Shown: in pieces, positions 18,656-28,535 of the stretch | Position numbering within the stretch: position 1 is the first letter of the stretch | How the letters are laid out: the number at the start of each line of letters is the position of its first letter | Source of the DNA: Haloarcula sp. H-GB4 | GTDB taxonomy: Archaea; Halobacteriota; Halobacteria; Halobacteriales; Haloarculaceae | NCBI RefSeq assembly: GCF_030848575.1 | Contig: NZ_JAVDDX010000001.1 | Location: 1,364,001 to 1,428,000 of the forward strand | Length of the DNA: 64,000 nt | Direction: 5' to 3' | Position numbers and translations under genes: made by a program | The notes under the pieces: generated by a model | Seen by the model: the letters and a program-made list of their open reading frames with translations, nothing else | Databases searched by the model: none | What the model was told of the DNA's origin: nothing

Positions 18656-19684
18656 TCACCCAGAAGTGGTTACATTAATCCAGAGATGAGTCTCGCGATA
18701 CGCGTTCGCAATCGTCGGCTCTCTTGGTGGTTCGCCGCGATAGAGCAAATACGCCAATCTGAGTCGCGGACCGGTCAGTTTTGGCGCGACGCTGTGTGGA
18801 ACCGTGTCACTCTGGTTGTGTGCGAGCGTAACTGAAAGCCGATATAGCTCGCTCTCGCGTACAGTCATCGTCCCATCGTCTGATACTTCCTGAAGTTCGA
18901 CGACGGTCGTGTATCTGATCGTCTCGTGCTCATGGTTTTCTAGCCCAAGGACGACCTGCCTCTGTTGGCCGCTCGTGAATTCTGTGGGATAGTCTCTGGC
19001 AACAAGGTCGCCATCAGCTGTTTCGGTCAGCAGATACATCTCTGTGATCCCCTCCTCGCCGGTTGGCCCGCCGACGCCAAACCCGAGGGTTATAGCTGTG
19101 ATCACAACCCCGACGATCAGCAGTATATTCAGTCCAAGGTCGACCCGGGTCGGCGGGTTTCCGAGTCGGTGACGGATAGTTCGGTACCAGGGCCCGATGG
19201 GGACGGTATAGCGATCCTCGGCCGGAAGTGCCCTGCGTCGTTTTATACCGACCACAGTGGCAAGGAGCACGAACCCGGCGATAGTGACGAACAGTGTGAC
19301 GGTTCTAAACTCCCAAGGAGATATCTCGAGAAACAATCCGCAAAAGATAACGAGCGAAATGCTCGTCGCAAGGGAGAGAGTGAACCGTTCAATCCCGTCG
19401 ACTTGGTCACTAATACTTCCCGTCGTCTCATCAGCGTCGACGCCAGCAGATGTCGGATGATTCTGTGGTGGTGCCCCGGGAAATAGGACGGCAATAAGTG
19501 CGTAGCCCGGAATGAACAGGACAAACGGAACGCCGACAATGACTCGCAACGGGGACGAACGGAGAACAGGCACGAACACTGTGAGGCCAGTCGCGGCTAC
19601 ATAGAGGAGAACAACCAGCAGATCAGCGGGGACTGCGTGCACAAATCCGGGAAGCAACCGAACAAGAAACGATCTGTTCGACAT
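18656..19684 (-). CDS. DUF1616 membrane protein
   Basis: 342 residues. The N-terminal half has paired helices with the family core VIVGVPFVLFIPGYALIAVLFPG (about 48-70), then further helices at about 108-165 and 200-225. An external domain of about 115 residues ends the protein, from YLLTETADGDLVARDYP to ETHLWINVTTSG. The same plan and many identical positions occur in the gene at 32258-33271 (YLLTEGEDGERVADGYP and EVHLWVNVTG), so the two are paralogues. DUF1616 proteins are frequent in archaeal surface-glycan regions; function unknown. Confidence 0.85.
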   Translation of the reverse strand: MSNRSFLVRLLPGFVHAVPADLLVVLLYVAATGLTVFVPVLRSSPLRVIVGVPFVLFIPGYALIAVLFPGAPPQNHPTSAGVDADETTGSISDQVDGIERFTLSLATSISLVIFCGLFLEISPWEFRTVTLFVTIAGFVLLATVVGIKRRRALPAEDRYTVPIGPWYRTIRHRLGNPPTRVDLGLNILLIVGVVITAITLGFGVGGPTGEEGITEMYLLTETADGDLVARDYPTEFTSGQQRQVVLGLENHEHETIRYTTVVELQEVSDDGTMTVRESELYRLSVTLAHNQSDTVPHSVAPKLTGPRLRLAYLLYRGEPPREPTIANAYRETHLWINVTTSG

Positions 19685-19758
19685 CTAGTGTGTTTGGTTC
19701 ATTGATCCATAATATTAGTATCCCTAGATGGTTCAGGCCTTGCTCAGCCTCGACAGCG

Positions 19759-21141
19759 CTACAACCTCGATAGTTTGTATCCGACCACTGGGTCACCGAC
19801 TGTCGTATCGTTCTCCACGACATCGATCTTATACTCATCGTCAGTGCTGTCCCACCGAACGGATGAGTTGACGCTAACACAGCAGTCGTTCGCACCGTTG
19901 CCTGTCGGGTCCAGATGGACACTCAAGTGAGTGCCTGGTTCGGAGATCCCTGTGGCGATAGTTGCCTCTCCATCTGTAAGCGTCACCGATCCGGTGGTTG
20001 CTTCACGCGACTTTGTATCAATGTCTAACTGTTGTTCCGTCCCATCGTCTTTGATCGCTTTGAGGGCTCCGCTATTCGCATCTGTGAACAGTTTGACCCC
20101 CGTTTCCGGCGGGGACGGGGATGACTTCGGGATGAACGTGATATCCGTCGTTTCACCGCGGGCTTTCGGGAGCCACGAATTCCCCTTTACTGACATCGAA
20201 AAGTAAAACAAATTCGTCAGGTGTACCCTAGCTTCGGTTTCGGGCTCAGCAAACGTCCACCGCATCGCAGTAATAGGGGGAGACGCATCAGTCAGGTCCA
20301 AGATAACGACTGCATCCGAGTTGTTCTCCTTCGTCGCAACCTGTTCCCAGTTCCCACCAGAAGACCGTACTTCGATGGAGAGATATTGTGGTTTCGCCTG
20401 ATCCCGGAACATCACCATCGCTCGTCCGGGTCCCCAGTCTTCGGAAAGGTCTTCGATAGTAATCTGTGCCGGGAAGTCTTCTGATTGGTTCCAACCGGCC
20501 CAGAGCTTTGGCCCAGGCTTGAATAGCGTGTGGAGTCCCGCACCGGCACTCAACGGAGTGTGGCTGACGTCGGCCCACGCATCAGCAAATCCGAGTACAT
20601 TGTCCTGTGCCCCAACCGCATCAGTTGCGTGTGGATGCATTCCGGGCAGTATCATGTCGTGGACATGGTTGTTCGTGTCATAGGGTCCTTTGAGCGTTCC
20701 ATTGGACAACTGAACGCTACCGGACAGTTCCAGTCGCTGCGTCTCGCTATCGAAGGTCGCATCGAACTCCTCGTTGTCACCAAATGTCACTGTCTGGTCC
20801 GTTCCAACATGGAGCGAGTCGACAGCTAATGAGCCCAATGTCGCGTCAATGCCAGTAATATCGTCACTCTGTATCGCAGTGTCTACGCCGACAGTGTCCG
20901 AATCCCGCTGCTCTATCGAGGTCGCCCCGGTAAAATCAAGCTTCGTAACATCAGCACTTACGCGAGAGCCGTCCTGCAGCACGTCAATACCGGTACCGCT
21001 GTTCCCGGTAAGCCCTCCACAGCCGGCGAAAAGAGAGAGTCCGGAAAGCCCTGTCACAGCTAGGAGTTTTCGCCGAGAGAGTGCAGTTGTCTCTATCTGT
21101 GCCGACCGTGAGTCCCCTGCCCCAGTCATTGAAGCAGGCAT
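19759..21141 (-). CDS. Tat lipoprotein with tail-fibre-like C-terminus, unknown function
   Basis: 460 residues. The signal is LSRRKLLAVTGLSGLSLFAG followed by Cys41, a twin-arginine lipoprotein signal. After it come short Gly/Asp/Thr-rich strands and a beta-sandwich-like middle (WAGWNQSEDFPAQITIEDL to RVHLTNLFYFSMSV, about 225-320). A segment then reads VKLFTDANSGALKAIKDDG, a phrasing common in tail and glycan-binding proteins, and the last 80 residues are beta-rich with VSVNSSVRWDS. I do not recognise the family. It is probably an anchored surface protein that binds glycan. An ATG at 21129 is also possible: the TATA-like AATTATAAG at about 21158-21166 fits it with a short leader. Confidence 0.65.
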   Translation of the reverse strand: MPASMTGAGDSRSAQIETTALSRRKLLAVTGLSGLSLFAGCGGLTGNSGTGIDVLQDGSRVSADVTKLDFTGATSIEQRDSDTVGVDTAIQSDDITGIDATLGSLAVDSLHVGTDQTVTFGDNEEFDATFDSETQRLELSGSVQLSNGTLKGPYDTNNHVHDMILPGMHPHATDAVGAQDNVLGFADAWADVSHTPLSAGAGLHTLFKPGPKLWAGWNQSEDFPAQITIEDLSEDWGPGRAMVMFRDQAKPQYLSIEVRSSGGNWEQVATKENNSDAVVILDLTDASPPITAMRWTFAEPETEARVHLTNLFYFSMSVKGNSWLPKARGETTDITFIPKSSPSPPETGVKLFTDANSGALKAIKDDGTEQQLDIDTKSREATTGSVTLTDGEATIATGISEPGTHLSVHLDPTGNGANDCCVSVNSSVRWDSTDDEYKIDVVENDTTVGDPVVGYKLSRL

Positions 21142-21277
21142 TCACTTTACTAGATCATAATTATAAGCCGCATACTGGAGGACGACTCTGGGTTGCACGC
21201 GTCTACTGCTCCGCCGGATACAGTCGCGATCCGACAAGCTGAGCCAATTCCGTATTTGTTCCGTCACGCCCCAGCGG

Positions 21278-22519
21278 TTAGAGATATCCCAGATCTTCTA
21301 ATCTGCTCTCGACAGTTCCGGTTTCAATAGTACCGAGGTCCGAGTACCACTCCTGTAGCGGCTCCTGTATTTCGGGTCGGCTCACAAAGTCACTTACCGC
21401 GTCAAGCAGTTCCGTCGGCGCGGCCTGTTTCGGTTTCGGATATAATTCGTCTGGATCAGACGCTAACTGATAGAATTCCGTATTAATAACGTTCCAGTCA
21501 TAATCGTAGGTGTTCACCAGTTTCTCTCCTTCTGTCCGGATACCAGCCCATATTTTTTCCGTGTCGTCATCCGGTCCACATAGTAGGTGTTGTGGGGGTA
21601 CGGTTGCCGCCGCCTCAGTCCCCTCCCAGACAGTCGGTGGATCAAGGCCCAGGAACCGGAGTATCGTCGGGGCGATGTCGATCTGACGGGTGAGACCGTC
21701 CGTTAGTTGACCAATATCACTGTTTGTCAAGAGCGGGACGCGGACAGTTTCGTCGTACAGTTGCTTGTGACTCACAATCCCGTGATCGAACTCCTCGCCA
21801 TGGTCAGCAGTAATGACAGTCGGGGTATCGCCGAGCGTCTGGAGCCACGGCGTAAGATGGGTATCCAGTCGCCGCACAGCCTGTTTGTATAGGCTCCGTG
21901 AATGCTGCCGCAGCCACTTGGGATACGCTGTGTCGTCGTACTGGGGTGCCGCTGCGAGCGAAAGCGGTGATAAGACAGGTCCGATCTCCAGTCCGCGTGT
22001 TACTCCGGGGAGATACGGTTTATGTGGTTCCATCAGATGGACCCAGAGGAATCGTGGTGGATCAGTGTTTTCCCACCAGGTCTGCGCTCGTTGCAAAACA
22101 GTTTCCGCAGGTATCAGCGGCTTTAGTTGCAGAAGGTTACGTGCCCGTTCGAGGCCGAACCGTAGTCGGCTCGAATCCTCGATCCCGCCGTTCCAGAACG
22201 TGTCGAATTCGTCACGCCATCGACTCAGCCAGGGGTTCGAAGCGATAAATCCGGCTGTCGAGTAGCCAGCTCGGTTAAGCTTCTCGGGCAAGGTCGGGAT
22301 GTCTGGGTTGACAGTCCCGTCTTTCATCCAGACCTGCGGGTAGTATGACGCTCCAAACAACGCTGGAAAAGTATTGCTCGTGTTTGAGGACGTTGCTATC
22401 GCTGCTGTTCGCTCCCAATCGCTATTAGCCGTATACGATCGGAATTCCGGCATCGATCTTAGTGCATCGTCTCTCCAGCAGTCAATCGTCACGAATACGA
22501 AATCAGTCATCCCAGACAT
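21278..22519 (-). CDS. Sulfatase / alkaline-phosphatase-superfamily enzyme
   Basis: 413 residues. FVFVTIDCWRDDALRS at residues 8-23 has the first metal Asp, and VITADHGEEFDHGIVSHKQLYDETVRVPLL near 237-266 the second metal site. FLWVHLMEPHKPYLPG is also a family block. In the nucleophile region (ATSSNTSNTFPALFGASYYP) there is no Cys, so the formylglycine sulfatase chemistry is unlikely and a Thr or Ser nucleophile is expected. The C-terminus ends in VESRLEDLGYL, a tail shared with the enzymes at 59321 and 61979. Translation may begin at M1 or M4. The AT-rich stretch TTAATTAAATAC on the minus strand at about 22548-22559 is a likely TATA box. Confidence 0.85.
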   Translation of the reverse strand: MSGMTDFVFVTIDCWRDDALRSMPEFRSYTANSDWERTAAIATSSNTSNTFPALFGASYYPQVWMKDGTVNPDIPTLPEKLNRAGYSTAGFIASNPWLSRWRDEFDTFWNGGIEDSSRLRFGLERARNLLQLKPLIPAETVLQRAQTWWENTDPPRFLWVHLMEPHKPYLPGVTRGLEIGPVLSPLSLAAAPQYDDTAYPKWLRQHSRSLYKQAVRRLDTHLTPWLQTLGDTPTVITADHGEEFDHGIVSHKQLYDETVRVPLLTNSDIGQLTDGLTRQIDIAPTILRFLGLDPPTVWEGTEAAATVPPQHLLCGPDDDTEKIWAGIRTEGEKLVNTYDYDWNVINTEFYQLASDPDELYPKPKQAAPTELLDAVSDFVSRPEIQEPLQEWYSDLGTIETGTVESRLEDLGYL

Positions 22520-22941
22520 GACTCTCTCAGAACTAACAGTGATGCAATGTATTTAATTAACAACTACTTTCGCGTACAGTACAGATCAGAGTCCATCAAT
22601 TACCCTCGAAGTTGGTTTCGAGACCTCGCTTGGATGGGCTCAATTCGGCATGAAACCGCTCTCCACTGGCTCTACAACTACTGTATTTTTCCATATTCAT
22701 AGCCAAGAGACACAGGCTAGTCGACTGTGCGGTCCCTGACTATCGGAGCTTAACTACTGAACAGTTCCGCCTGCTGTCCGGTTCAGGAACCGGTGTCAGG
22801 TCTGAACAGGAACTAGAGACTGAGTGGGAATACTGATAGCCACATCGAGATGCCCGGTTGGCATTGACCATCCCGAGTAAAACCGCTGACAGTCGGAATA
22901 CCTGAGAGCGGCACGGATGTCCGACGGAACTCCCGCCGTAC
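22520..22941 (-). other. Intergenic region at a composition change
   Basis: 422 bases. It separates the AT-richer glycan cluster from the GC-richer block to its right. It contains the promoter of the leftward sulfatase-like gene. I see no gene or RNA here. Confidence 0.4.
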
Positions 22942-25900
22942 TTAGTCCGCCGACTCCTCGTCGGGCGTCCGCGTTCGGTCGCCGCTCGGGAGCAACGAGA
23001 CCGGCGAGGCCGTCAAATACGGCACCGTTGCGACGAGGGCCCCGAACAGGGCAAGCGAGACGCCGCCGACAAATATCGCTGCAAGGATGGCTGGCGGCGT
23101 CCGCGCGGAGAGGCGGAAGCCGAAGAAGACGAGCCAGCCAGCCCGTTCCAGCAGCTGTAACGCGAGAACCGATAGGCCAAGAGCGAGGCCGGTTGCTGGA
23201 ATTGCGATTCGAGCGATATCAGCCAGAATCGTCCGCAAGACCCGCCACTGCGTCGCGCCGGTCGAACGATGGATACCGATAGCTTGCCGACGCGCGTGGA
23301 CACCCTGTGCGAACGTCGCCGTGGTACTGCCGACAGTACTCAGCGCCGAGAGGACGACAAGGACGCCGAGAATCAACTGGACGTTCCCGAACACGCCCTC
23401 GACGGAGCGCTCAATTGGCGTTCCGGACGCGTACGACCCGCTGCTTGCCACCGCGGATGCCAGCCGGCGGTCGCCGGTCACCTTGTAGTCCGCCGTGGTG
23501 AGGGTGGTCCCGTTGGCTGTCATTCGATAGGTGTACGTTCCGGGCTGGCTCCGTCCGCCGTCCGGGGAGAACCGCGTTTGCGTGACGTTTCCGGGCGGCA
23601 TATAGACAGTCCGGTTCCGGGAAACGCCGGGGCCAATAACGCCCACGTTGCGCGTGAGCGGTTCCTGCCAGGGGTTTGCGAGTCCGACCCTGAGCGTTGG
23701 CGTCGTCAGGACCGACCCCGATGACGGAGCTATCGACAGCTCCCCGTACAGTTCCCGTTCGGTTCCACGGACGATCTGAATGTCGTGTGTCGCCGTCTGG
23801 TCTCCGGACCGGGCCGTTATCGTATAGTTCCCCGGCTCGCGTGGCAGGGGAACGACGGCGACACCGCTCGATCCAGTTCTGAGCGACGGGCCGTTCACCG
23901 TGACGGTGGCGTTCGAAACGCGCTCTCCAGTTTTGGTGACGACAGGGACGGAGAGCCCCGACCCGGGCGGGGCCTGGGATGGCAGCTGGCTTGGAATCTC
24001 GATAGCGTTCGGTGAGACCACGGTCACCGAATGTGTGTACTCCCCGGCAGTAGCGTTGGCAGTCCCCAGTTCCGACGCGGTAACGGAGACAGTACTAGTC
24101 CGCTCCTGTCCCGGCGGGACAGCCACCGTCGTTGTCCGCTGGTCGCCCTGATACTGGACTGTGACTTCCCGGTCCGCCCGCTCGTTGCCGACGTTTCGGA
24201 CGGCGACAGTGAGGTTGACTGTGTCACCTTTCGTGACGCGACTTGGACCCGACAGCCCTGTCACGACAGCGCCCGATTGGTTGGCCGCGACACCGTCGGC
24301 GTCGTCGAGAGCTGAGACCGAGCCTTTGACGCGGATCATATGAACCTCTCCCGGTCCGGTCGCCAAGTCGGCCGCGGAGTCAAGCGGCAGAATGAGCAGG
24401 TCATCGAGCGTTCTGGGGGCGTCGTACCGCCCGACAATAGTGACCCGGCGAACCCCAGGCTTGACGCTTCCACTGACGGTCAGTTCGTCACCGACCCCGA
24501 CATCGAGCGTCTGTGCGAGGTCGCTCCCGATGACGGCCTCGTCATGTCGCTGTGGTCGCTGGCCTTCGACCAGCGTGGCCCCGGTGACGTTCGCGAACGC
24601 GTCGTACTCCGCCCCATGAGCCATGTACGGCTGGCCGTCCGAAACCTGAGCGTAGATGACCTCCGGGCTGGCCGGCGTCCCGTCGGCACTCAGGGCCGAA
24701 GCGTACTCAGCATCGAGACGACTGTTCAGCGGGTGGGGCGCGCCGGCTTCAGTGATGGTCCCGGTTCCGCCTGCTTCACCGCCAAGTGGGGACGCGAGGC
24801 CAGCCAGGGAGACGACCAGCAGGAATGTGATTCCGAACACGGTCAGCGTCGCCGCCGTCGGCACGACCGAGCGCCACGAGAGAAACGTCGGTGTGACCCA
24901 GCTTCTGAGCGTCGCAAGCGCCGACTGCCCGGACTGGCCGGATCGAGTATGGCGGTTTCCGAGAGATGCCGGTGGACGAGTCGCCGCAGGGTAGGCCGCA
25001 AGCGCGCCTGCAACCAGCCCCATCAAAACGAAGATTCCAGCGACACCAGCAACGACAGTGGCGCTCTGGCCGGTAACAGTGATATCAAGCGCGATTGGGA
25101 GGCCGACGAAAATCGCGACGTTGACGAGCGCCTTGATAAGGATGAGTCCGACAGCGTAGCCCAGCACGACTCCGGTCGTGACGAGGAGGCCGGCGCGAAG
25201 CGTAAACAGAAGCCCTACACGCCACCCCGATGCGCCAGTCGAGCGGATGACTCGTATTGCATCGAGTCGGTCGCGAACGCTCATCCGCGTGACGTTATAG
25301 ACGACGATGAGGACCAGCAATCCGCCGGCAGCCGCGGCGATACCCAGCGCCCAGAGAACCTGCTCCAGACCGCCGAGGACGTACAGGAGCGCGCTGACAA
25401 GCGGTGCCCCCTCACTCGGAAGACTCCCGAGCCCGGTCCCGCTCGGGCTGTGGTCGATGACGAAGTAGCCGGTGACGCCGACCCGCTGGGCAGTCGAGGC
25501 GTTCGTCGCGTACCACTGATTCGAGAGGAACGTCGTTCCCCGCTCTTGTGGAACAACCGTGAGGGAGACAGTCCCGTTTGACCCACTGACTGTTCGGGTT
25601 CGCTGCTGGGAGACCGGTCCCCGGCCATCAACCCCATCGGGAATCGTCGGTAATCGCCCCTCCTGCCACTGGGCCGACCCCTCGATAAGCACCCTGGGCG
25701 TATCGGGCGGAATGCCGACGAGACGAACGTCGGTCCCGTCTGTGGTCGCCGTCGCTGTCGGGAGCACGGTGATATCCTCGCCGGTTTCCGGGGGGCCGTT
25801 GTCCGCGTCGTGGTAGGTGACCGTCCCGGAGTTCGCAAGCGGTTCGGCGAACGTTTCCGAGTACGTTACGGCGGTGAACAACAGCAGGACCGTGCCGATG

Positions 25901-25986
25901 AGAAACGCGGCCGTGACGGCGACGACGACGACGGTGAGCCGATCCCGTCTGGACCAGCGAAACAGGAGGGCGTTTCTGTATCCCAT
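22942..25986 (-). CDS. FtsX/MacB-type ABC permease with inserted CARDB/Ig-like domains
   Basis: 1014 residues. An N-terminal helix (about 15-38) and an external region lead to a first FtsX-type block at about 200-345 (VLGGLEQVLWALGIAAAAGG, ATRPPASLGNR). A second membrane entry is at about 375-400 and a MacB-like external domain at about 400-560 (EAVIGSDLAQTLDVGVGDEL). Then come CARDB/NEW3-like segments, with NLTVAVRNVGNERADREVTV near 587-606, and an Ig/carboxypeptidase-regulatory-like segment (GVAVVPLPREPGNYTITA). The second FtsX block at about 865-1000 ends in ALVATVPYLTASPVSLLP. It is the membrane half of a LolCDE/MacB-type transporter or mechanotransmission complex. The inserted Ig-like domains make it about twice the usual permease length. 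The ATPase gene ends 7 bases upstream. Confidence 0.85.
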   Translation of the reverse strand: MGYRNALLFRWSRRDRLTVVVVAVTAAFLIGTVLLLFTAVTYSETFAEPLANSGTVTYHDADNGPPETGEDITVLPTATATTDGTDVRLVGIPPDTPRVLIEGSAQWQEGRLPTIPDGVDGRGPVSQQRTRTVSGSNGTVSLTVVPQERGTTFLSNQWYATNASTAQRVGVTGYFVIDHSPSGTGLGSLPSEGAPLVSALLYVLGGLEQVLWALGIAAAAGGLLVLIVVYNVTRMSVRDRLDAIRVIRSTGASGWRVGLLFTLRAGLLVTTGVVLGYAVGLILIKALVNVAIFVGLPIALDITVTGQSATVVAGVAGIFVLMGLVAGALAAYPAATRPPASLGNRHTRSGQSGQSALATLRSWVTPTFLSWRSVVPTAATLTVFGITFLLVVSLAGLASPLGGEAGGTGTITEAGAPHPLNSRLDAEYASALSADGTPASPEVIYAQVSDGQPYMAHGAEYDAFANVTGATLVEGQRPQRHDEAVIGSDLAQTLDVGVGDELTVSGSVKPGVRRVTIVGRYDAPRTLDDLLILPLDSAADLATGPGEVHMIRVKGSVSALDDADGVAANQSGAVVTGLSGPSRVTKGDTVNLTVAVRNVGNERADREVTVQYQGDQRTTTVAVPPGQERTSTVSVTASELGTANATAGEYTHSVTVVSPNAIEIPSQLPSQAPPGSGLSVPVVTKTGERVSNATVTVNGPSLRTGSSGVAVVPLPREPGNYTITARSGDQTATHDIQIVRGTERELYGELSIAPSSGSVLTTPTLRVGLANPWQEPLTRNVGVIGPGVSRNRTVYMPPGNVTQTRFSPDGGRSQPGTYTYRMTANGTTLTTADYKVTGDRRLASAVASSGSYASGTPIERSVEGVFGNVQLILGVLVVLSALSTVGSTTATFAQGVHARRQAIGIHRSTGATQWRVLRTILADIARIAIPATGLALGLSVLALQLLERAGWLVFFGFRLSARTPPAILAAIFVGGVSLALFGALVATVPYLTASPVSLLPSGDRTRTPDEESAD

Positions 25987-25993
25987 CGATTCG

Positions 25994-26695
25994 TTAGTTC
26001 GTCTCCGTGGACGGGCTCGCGTCCGGCGCCGAGGCGGTATCGGAGACGAGGGTGCCGCCGCGGATGAACAGCCGTTCGTCGAACCGCTGGGCCAGTTGCG
26101 GGTCGTGGCTGATGACGACGAGTGCGGTCTCCGTCGATTCCTTCATACTGAACAGGAGGTTTAGGACCGATTCGGCGGTATCCGGATCTAGCTGCCCGGT
26201 CGGCTCGTCAGCAAGGATAATTTCGGGGCGGTTTGCAAGTGCCCGTGCGATAGCAACCCGCTGTTTCTCGCCCCCGCTCAGCGTCGCAGGGTACTGGTGT
26301 TCGAGTCCGGCGATGCCTAGGCGTTCGAATAGCGTGTCCAGCCAGTCGGGATCACGGTTGCCCGCATGTTCTTGCGGGAGCGACGCGTTCTCGCGGGCCG
26401 TCAGGTCGCCGATGAGCTGGAAATCCTGAAAGACGAACCCGAGCGTCGTCCGACGCAGCCGGGCACGCTGGCGTTCGGATAGGGCACTCGCGTCTCGGCC
26501 GGCGACTTCCAACTGACCGCTAGACGGTGGTTCTAGCAGTCCGAGGACATTGAACAGGGTCGACTTGCCGGCTCCGCTAGGCCCCTGAACGAGCATCGCC
26601 GCGTCGGACCCGACGGTAAGTGAGACACCGTCGAGAATCTTGGTCCCCCGTCGTGTGACACACAGCCCTGAACCGACGAGGACGGGGTCAGTCAT
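25994..26695 (-). CDS. ABC transporter ATP-binding protein, LolD/MacB type
   Basis: 233 residues from MTDPVLVGSGLCVTRRG; an in-frame start at 26743 adds 16 residues with no family match. Walker A is GPSGAGKST at 38-46, the signature is LSGGEKQRVAIARAL, Walker B is IILADEPTGQLD, and the switch His is in VISHD. Length and the PTGQLD form fit the LolD/MacB group, which energises release or export of lipoproteins or surface material by FtsX-type permeases. Seven bases separate it from the permease gene, so the two form one unit. Confidence 0.9.
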   Translation of the reverse strand: MTDPVLVGSGLCVTRRGTKILDGVSLTVGSDAAMLVQGPSGAGKSTLFNVLGLLEPPSSGQLEVAGRDASALSERQRARLRRTTLGFVFQDFQLIGDLTARENASLPQEHAGNRDPDWLDTLFERLGIAGLEHQYPATLSGGEKQRVAIARALANRPEIILADEPTGQLDPDTAESVLNLLFSMKESTETALVVISHDPQLAQRFDERLFIRGGTLVSDTASAPDASPSTETN

Positions 26696-26784
26696 TGTCG
26701 GCCTTTCTGCCGGCCCCGTATTGTATGCCACGGTTACATACACGGGAGAGACCGAGGGTGGAGAGCCAATCGAACTGTGTGCGC

Positions 26785-28473
26785 TCAGCAGTTCGTTCGG
26801 TTCCCGCCGGGGCGAACAAGGTACACGGAGTCGATCCCTCGGGTGTCATAGACCACATCGTTCTCGTAACGCCACTCCTCCAGCGCCGCAGGCGTGGTCT
26901 TCTCGCTTCCGGCCGGGAACAGATGTGCCCCGGTCGTCCCCCACGATGCCCGCGACAGCGTCGGGCAGTTTGGTTCCGCACCGCCACCGAGCCACCGGGC
27001 GGTCGGCTGGTACGTACCGTTGGCTGAACCCGGATAGTACAGGTCGACGATACGGCTGAACGGATGGTCGGAAGCCCACTGCTCGTCAACGTGATCTGCG
27101 GTGAACGTGGCGGCCGCGAACTGCGATTCGGTCGCCCCCGTCGGGAACGCTAGCGTGTCGAGATTGATGAACGCGATAGGCATCGTTACGACTGCGGCGA
27201 CCACGACGACGACTGTCAGAACCGTTGCGAGTCGGTGGCTGTGGGCCTTCGGCGACCCACGTCCGCCGTCCGGCGACGGCGACCGCCGATAGGCGACCGA
27301 CGCGACGCCGATGCCAGCGAGCACGAACACGGGCAGATGAATGAACGTCTGCCCGCGGAGCGCCGTCCCGTAGTACTCTGGCGTCAGCGAGGCGGTCAAC
27401 GAGAAGTACACAGTAACAATTGGCGCTAGTAGCAGCGCAAGCACGACCGGGCCGATCAACCGACGATCGCGGCTCGCACGCGGGAGGCCGACGACCGCAA
27501 ACGCCACCGGGACGGCAAAGGCCGCGACAAGCACCAAGAGGCCGATCGGCGTGGTCTGTGTCCCGGGGAACACGGTCTGTAACGCGTTCGCACCGAGCGT
27601 CAGAAACCAGAGACCGACTGCGCCGCCGATGGTCACCCGCTGCAGGCGAGCGCTCGTCCGCTGGAACCAGACAAGCGTCGCCACCAGCACAACGACCCAG
27701 GCCAAAAACAGCCCCGGATACGCGCTGATACGGTCAACGTAGGGGACCTCCAACAGCGAGCGTTCTGCAATCCGGTAGTACCCCCACATATACACCCAGA
27801 AGCCCGCGACGACGGCGAGGGCGGTGACGGCATCACGACGCGACGGAATACCGGCGAGGTGGGCGGCTAGCACCCCCGTCAGTACCAGCGCAACGATGAG
27901 CGAGCTAAACGTGTGCAGGAGCGGGAAGGCAGCGAACAGGAGGATCACAACTGCCCCCCATCGACGCCGGTATCGCTCCGTCGTGAGCAACCGATGAACG
28001 GCAATCGCAAACAGCGGGAGCAAGAGGAACGCCAGTGCCTCTTCGTCAGTCTGGCCAGTCCGACGGAGATAGATTCCCTCTACTGCGAGCCCCATCCCGA
28101 CCACGCCCATCGCCAGTGTCGTGCGCGAGTGACGCCATCGGCTCGACTGCGCGAGGCGTTTGACTAACGCCATCGCCGTCAGACAGGATGCCGCACCAGT
28201 GACCGCGACGACCAGCTGGGCGATGTACAGCGGCCGTTCACCGGTGAGCGAACCGACGACCGTCAGCACAGCGGTAAACACGATGTTGTCCGCGCGGAAC
28301 CGTGTGAGCGGAAAGGTCCCCGTCCGAAGCGTGTCTCTCGCCAGCGCGACGTAACCGAATCCGTCTAGCGTCGAGGGCAGTGGTGTCCAGTGGAGCGTCG
28401 TCAGTCGGGCCGCGGCTGCCACGGCCAGCACAGCTACGATGAGCAGCACTCGTCCTGTCCGGCCGTCACTCAT
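26785..28473 (-). CDS. Polytopic membrane protein, GT-C-like
   Basis: 562 residues. Helices begin at about 8-25 and continue to about 440; an external C-terminal domain of about 115 residues ends with YDTRGIDSVYLVRPGG. The first external loop contains STLDGFGYVALARDTLRTG, with the Asp and aromatic residues expected in the first loop of GT-C enzymes. The last domain includes DLYYPGSANGTYQPTARWLG. This plan matches the gene at 10148-12109. It may transfer a sugar from a lipid carrier on the outside of the cell; no family can be named with certainty. It lies 89 bases before the ABC ATPase gene on the same strand. Confidence 0.7.
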   Translation of the reverse strand: MSDGRTGRVLLIVAVLAVAAAARLTTLHWTPLPSTLDGFGYVALARDTLRTGTFPLTRFRADNIVFTAVLTVVGSLTGERPLYIAQLVVAVTGAASCLTAMALVKRLAQSSRWRHSRTTLAMGVVGMGLAVEGIYLRRTGQTDEEALAFLLLPLFAIAVHRLLTTERYRRRWGAVVILLFAAFPLLHTFSSLIVALVLTGVLAAHLAGIPSRRDAVTALAVVAGFWVYMWGYYRIAERSLLEVPYVDRISAYPGLFLAWVVVLVATLVWFQRTSARLQRVTIGGAVGLWFLTLGANALQTVFPGTQTTPIGLLVLVAAFAVPVAFAVVGLPRASRDRRLIGPVVLALLLAPIVTVYFSLTASLTPEYYGTALRGQTFIHLPVFVLAGIGVASVAYRRSPSPDGGRGSPKAHSHRLATVLTVVVVVAAVVTMPIAFINLDTLAFPTGATESQFAAATFTADHVDEQWASDHPFSRIVDLYYPGSANGTYQPTARWLGGGAEPNCPTLSRASWGTTGAHLFPAGSEKTTPAALEEWRYENDVVYDTRGIDSVYLVRPGGNRTNC

Positions 28474-28535
28474 TGCCGGGTCCTACAGCGGGTGGGTGTA
28501 AGATAGTTACCGCATTCCGCCGGCGGAGTCGGGGC

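Noticed and set aside
24340-25581. Long plus-strand frame (413 codons) opposite the ABC permease
   Set aside because: It is a GC-driven antisense shadow: Arg-rich, no domains, whereas the minus strand encodes a clear FtsX-type permease.
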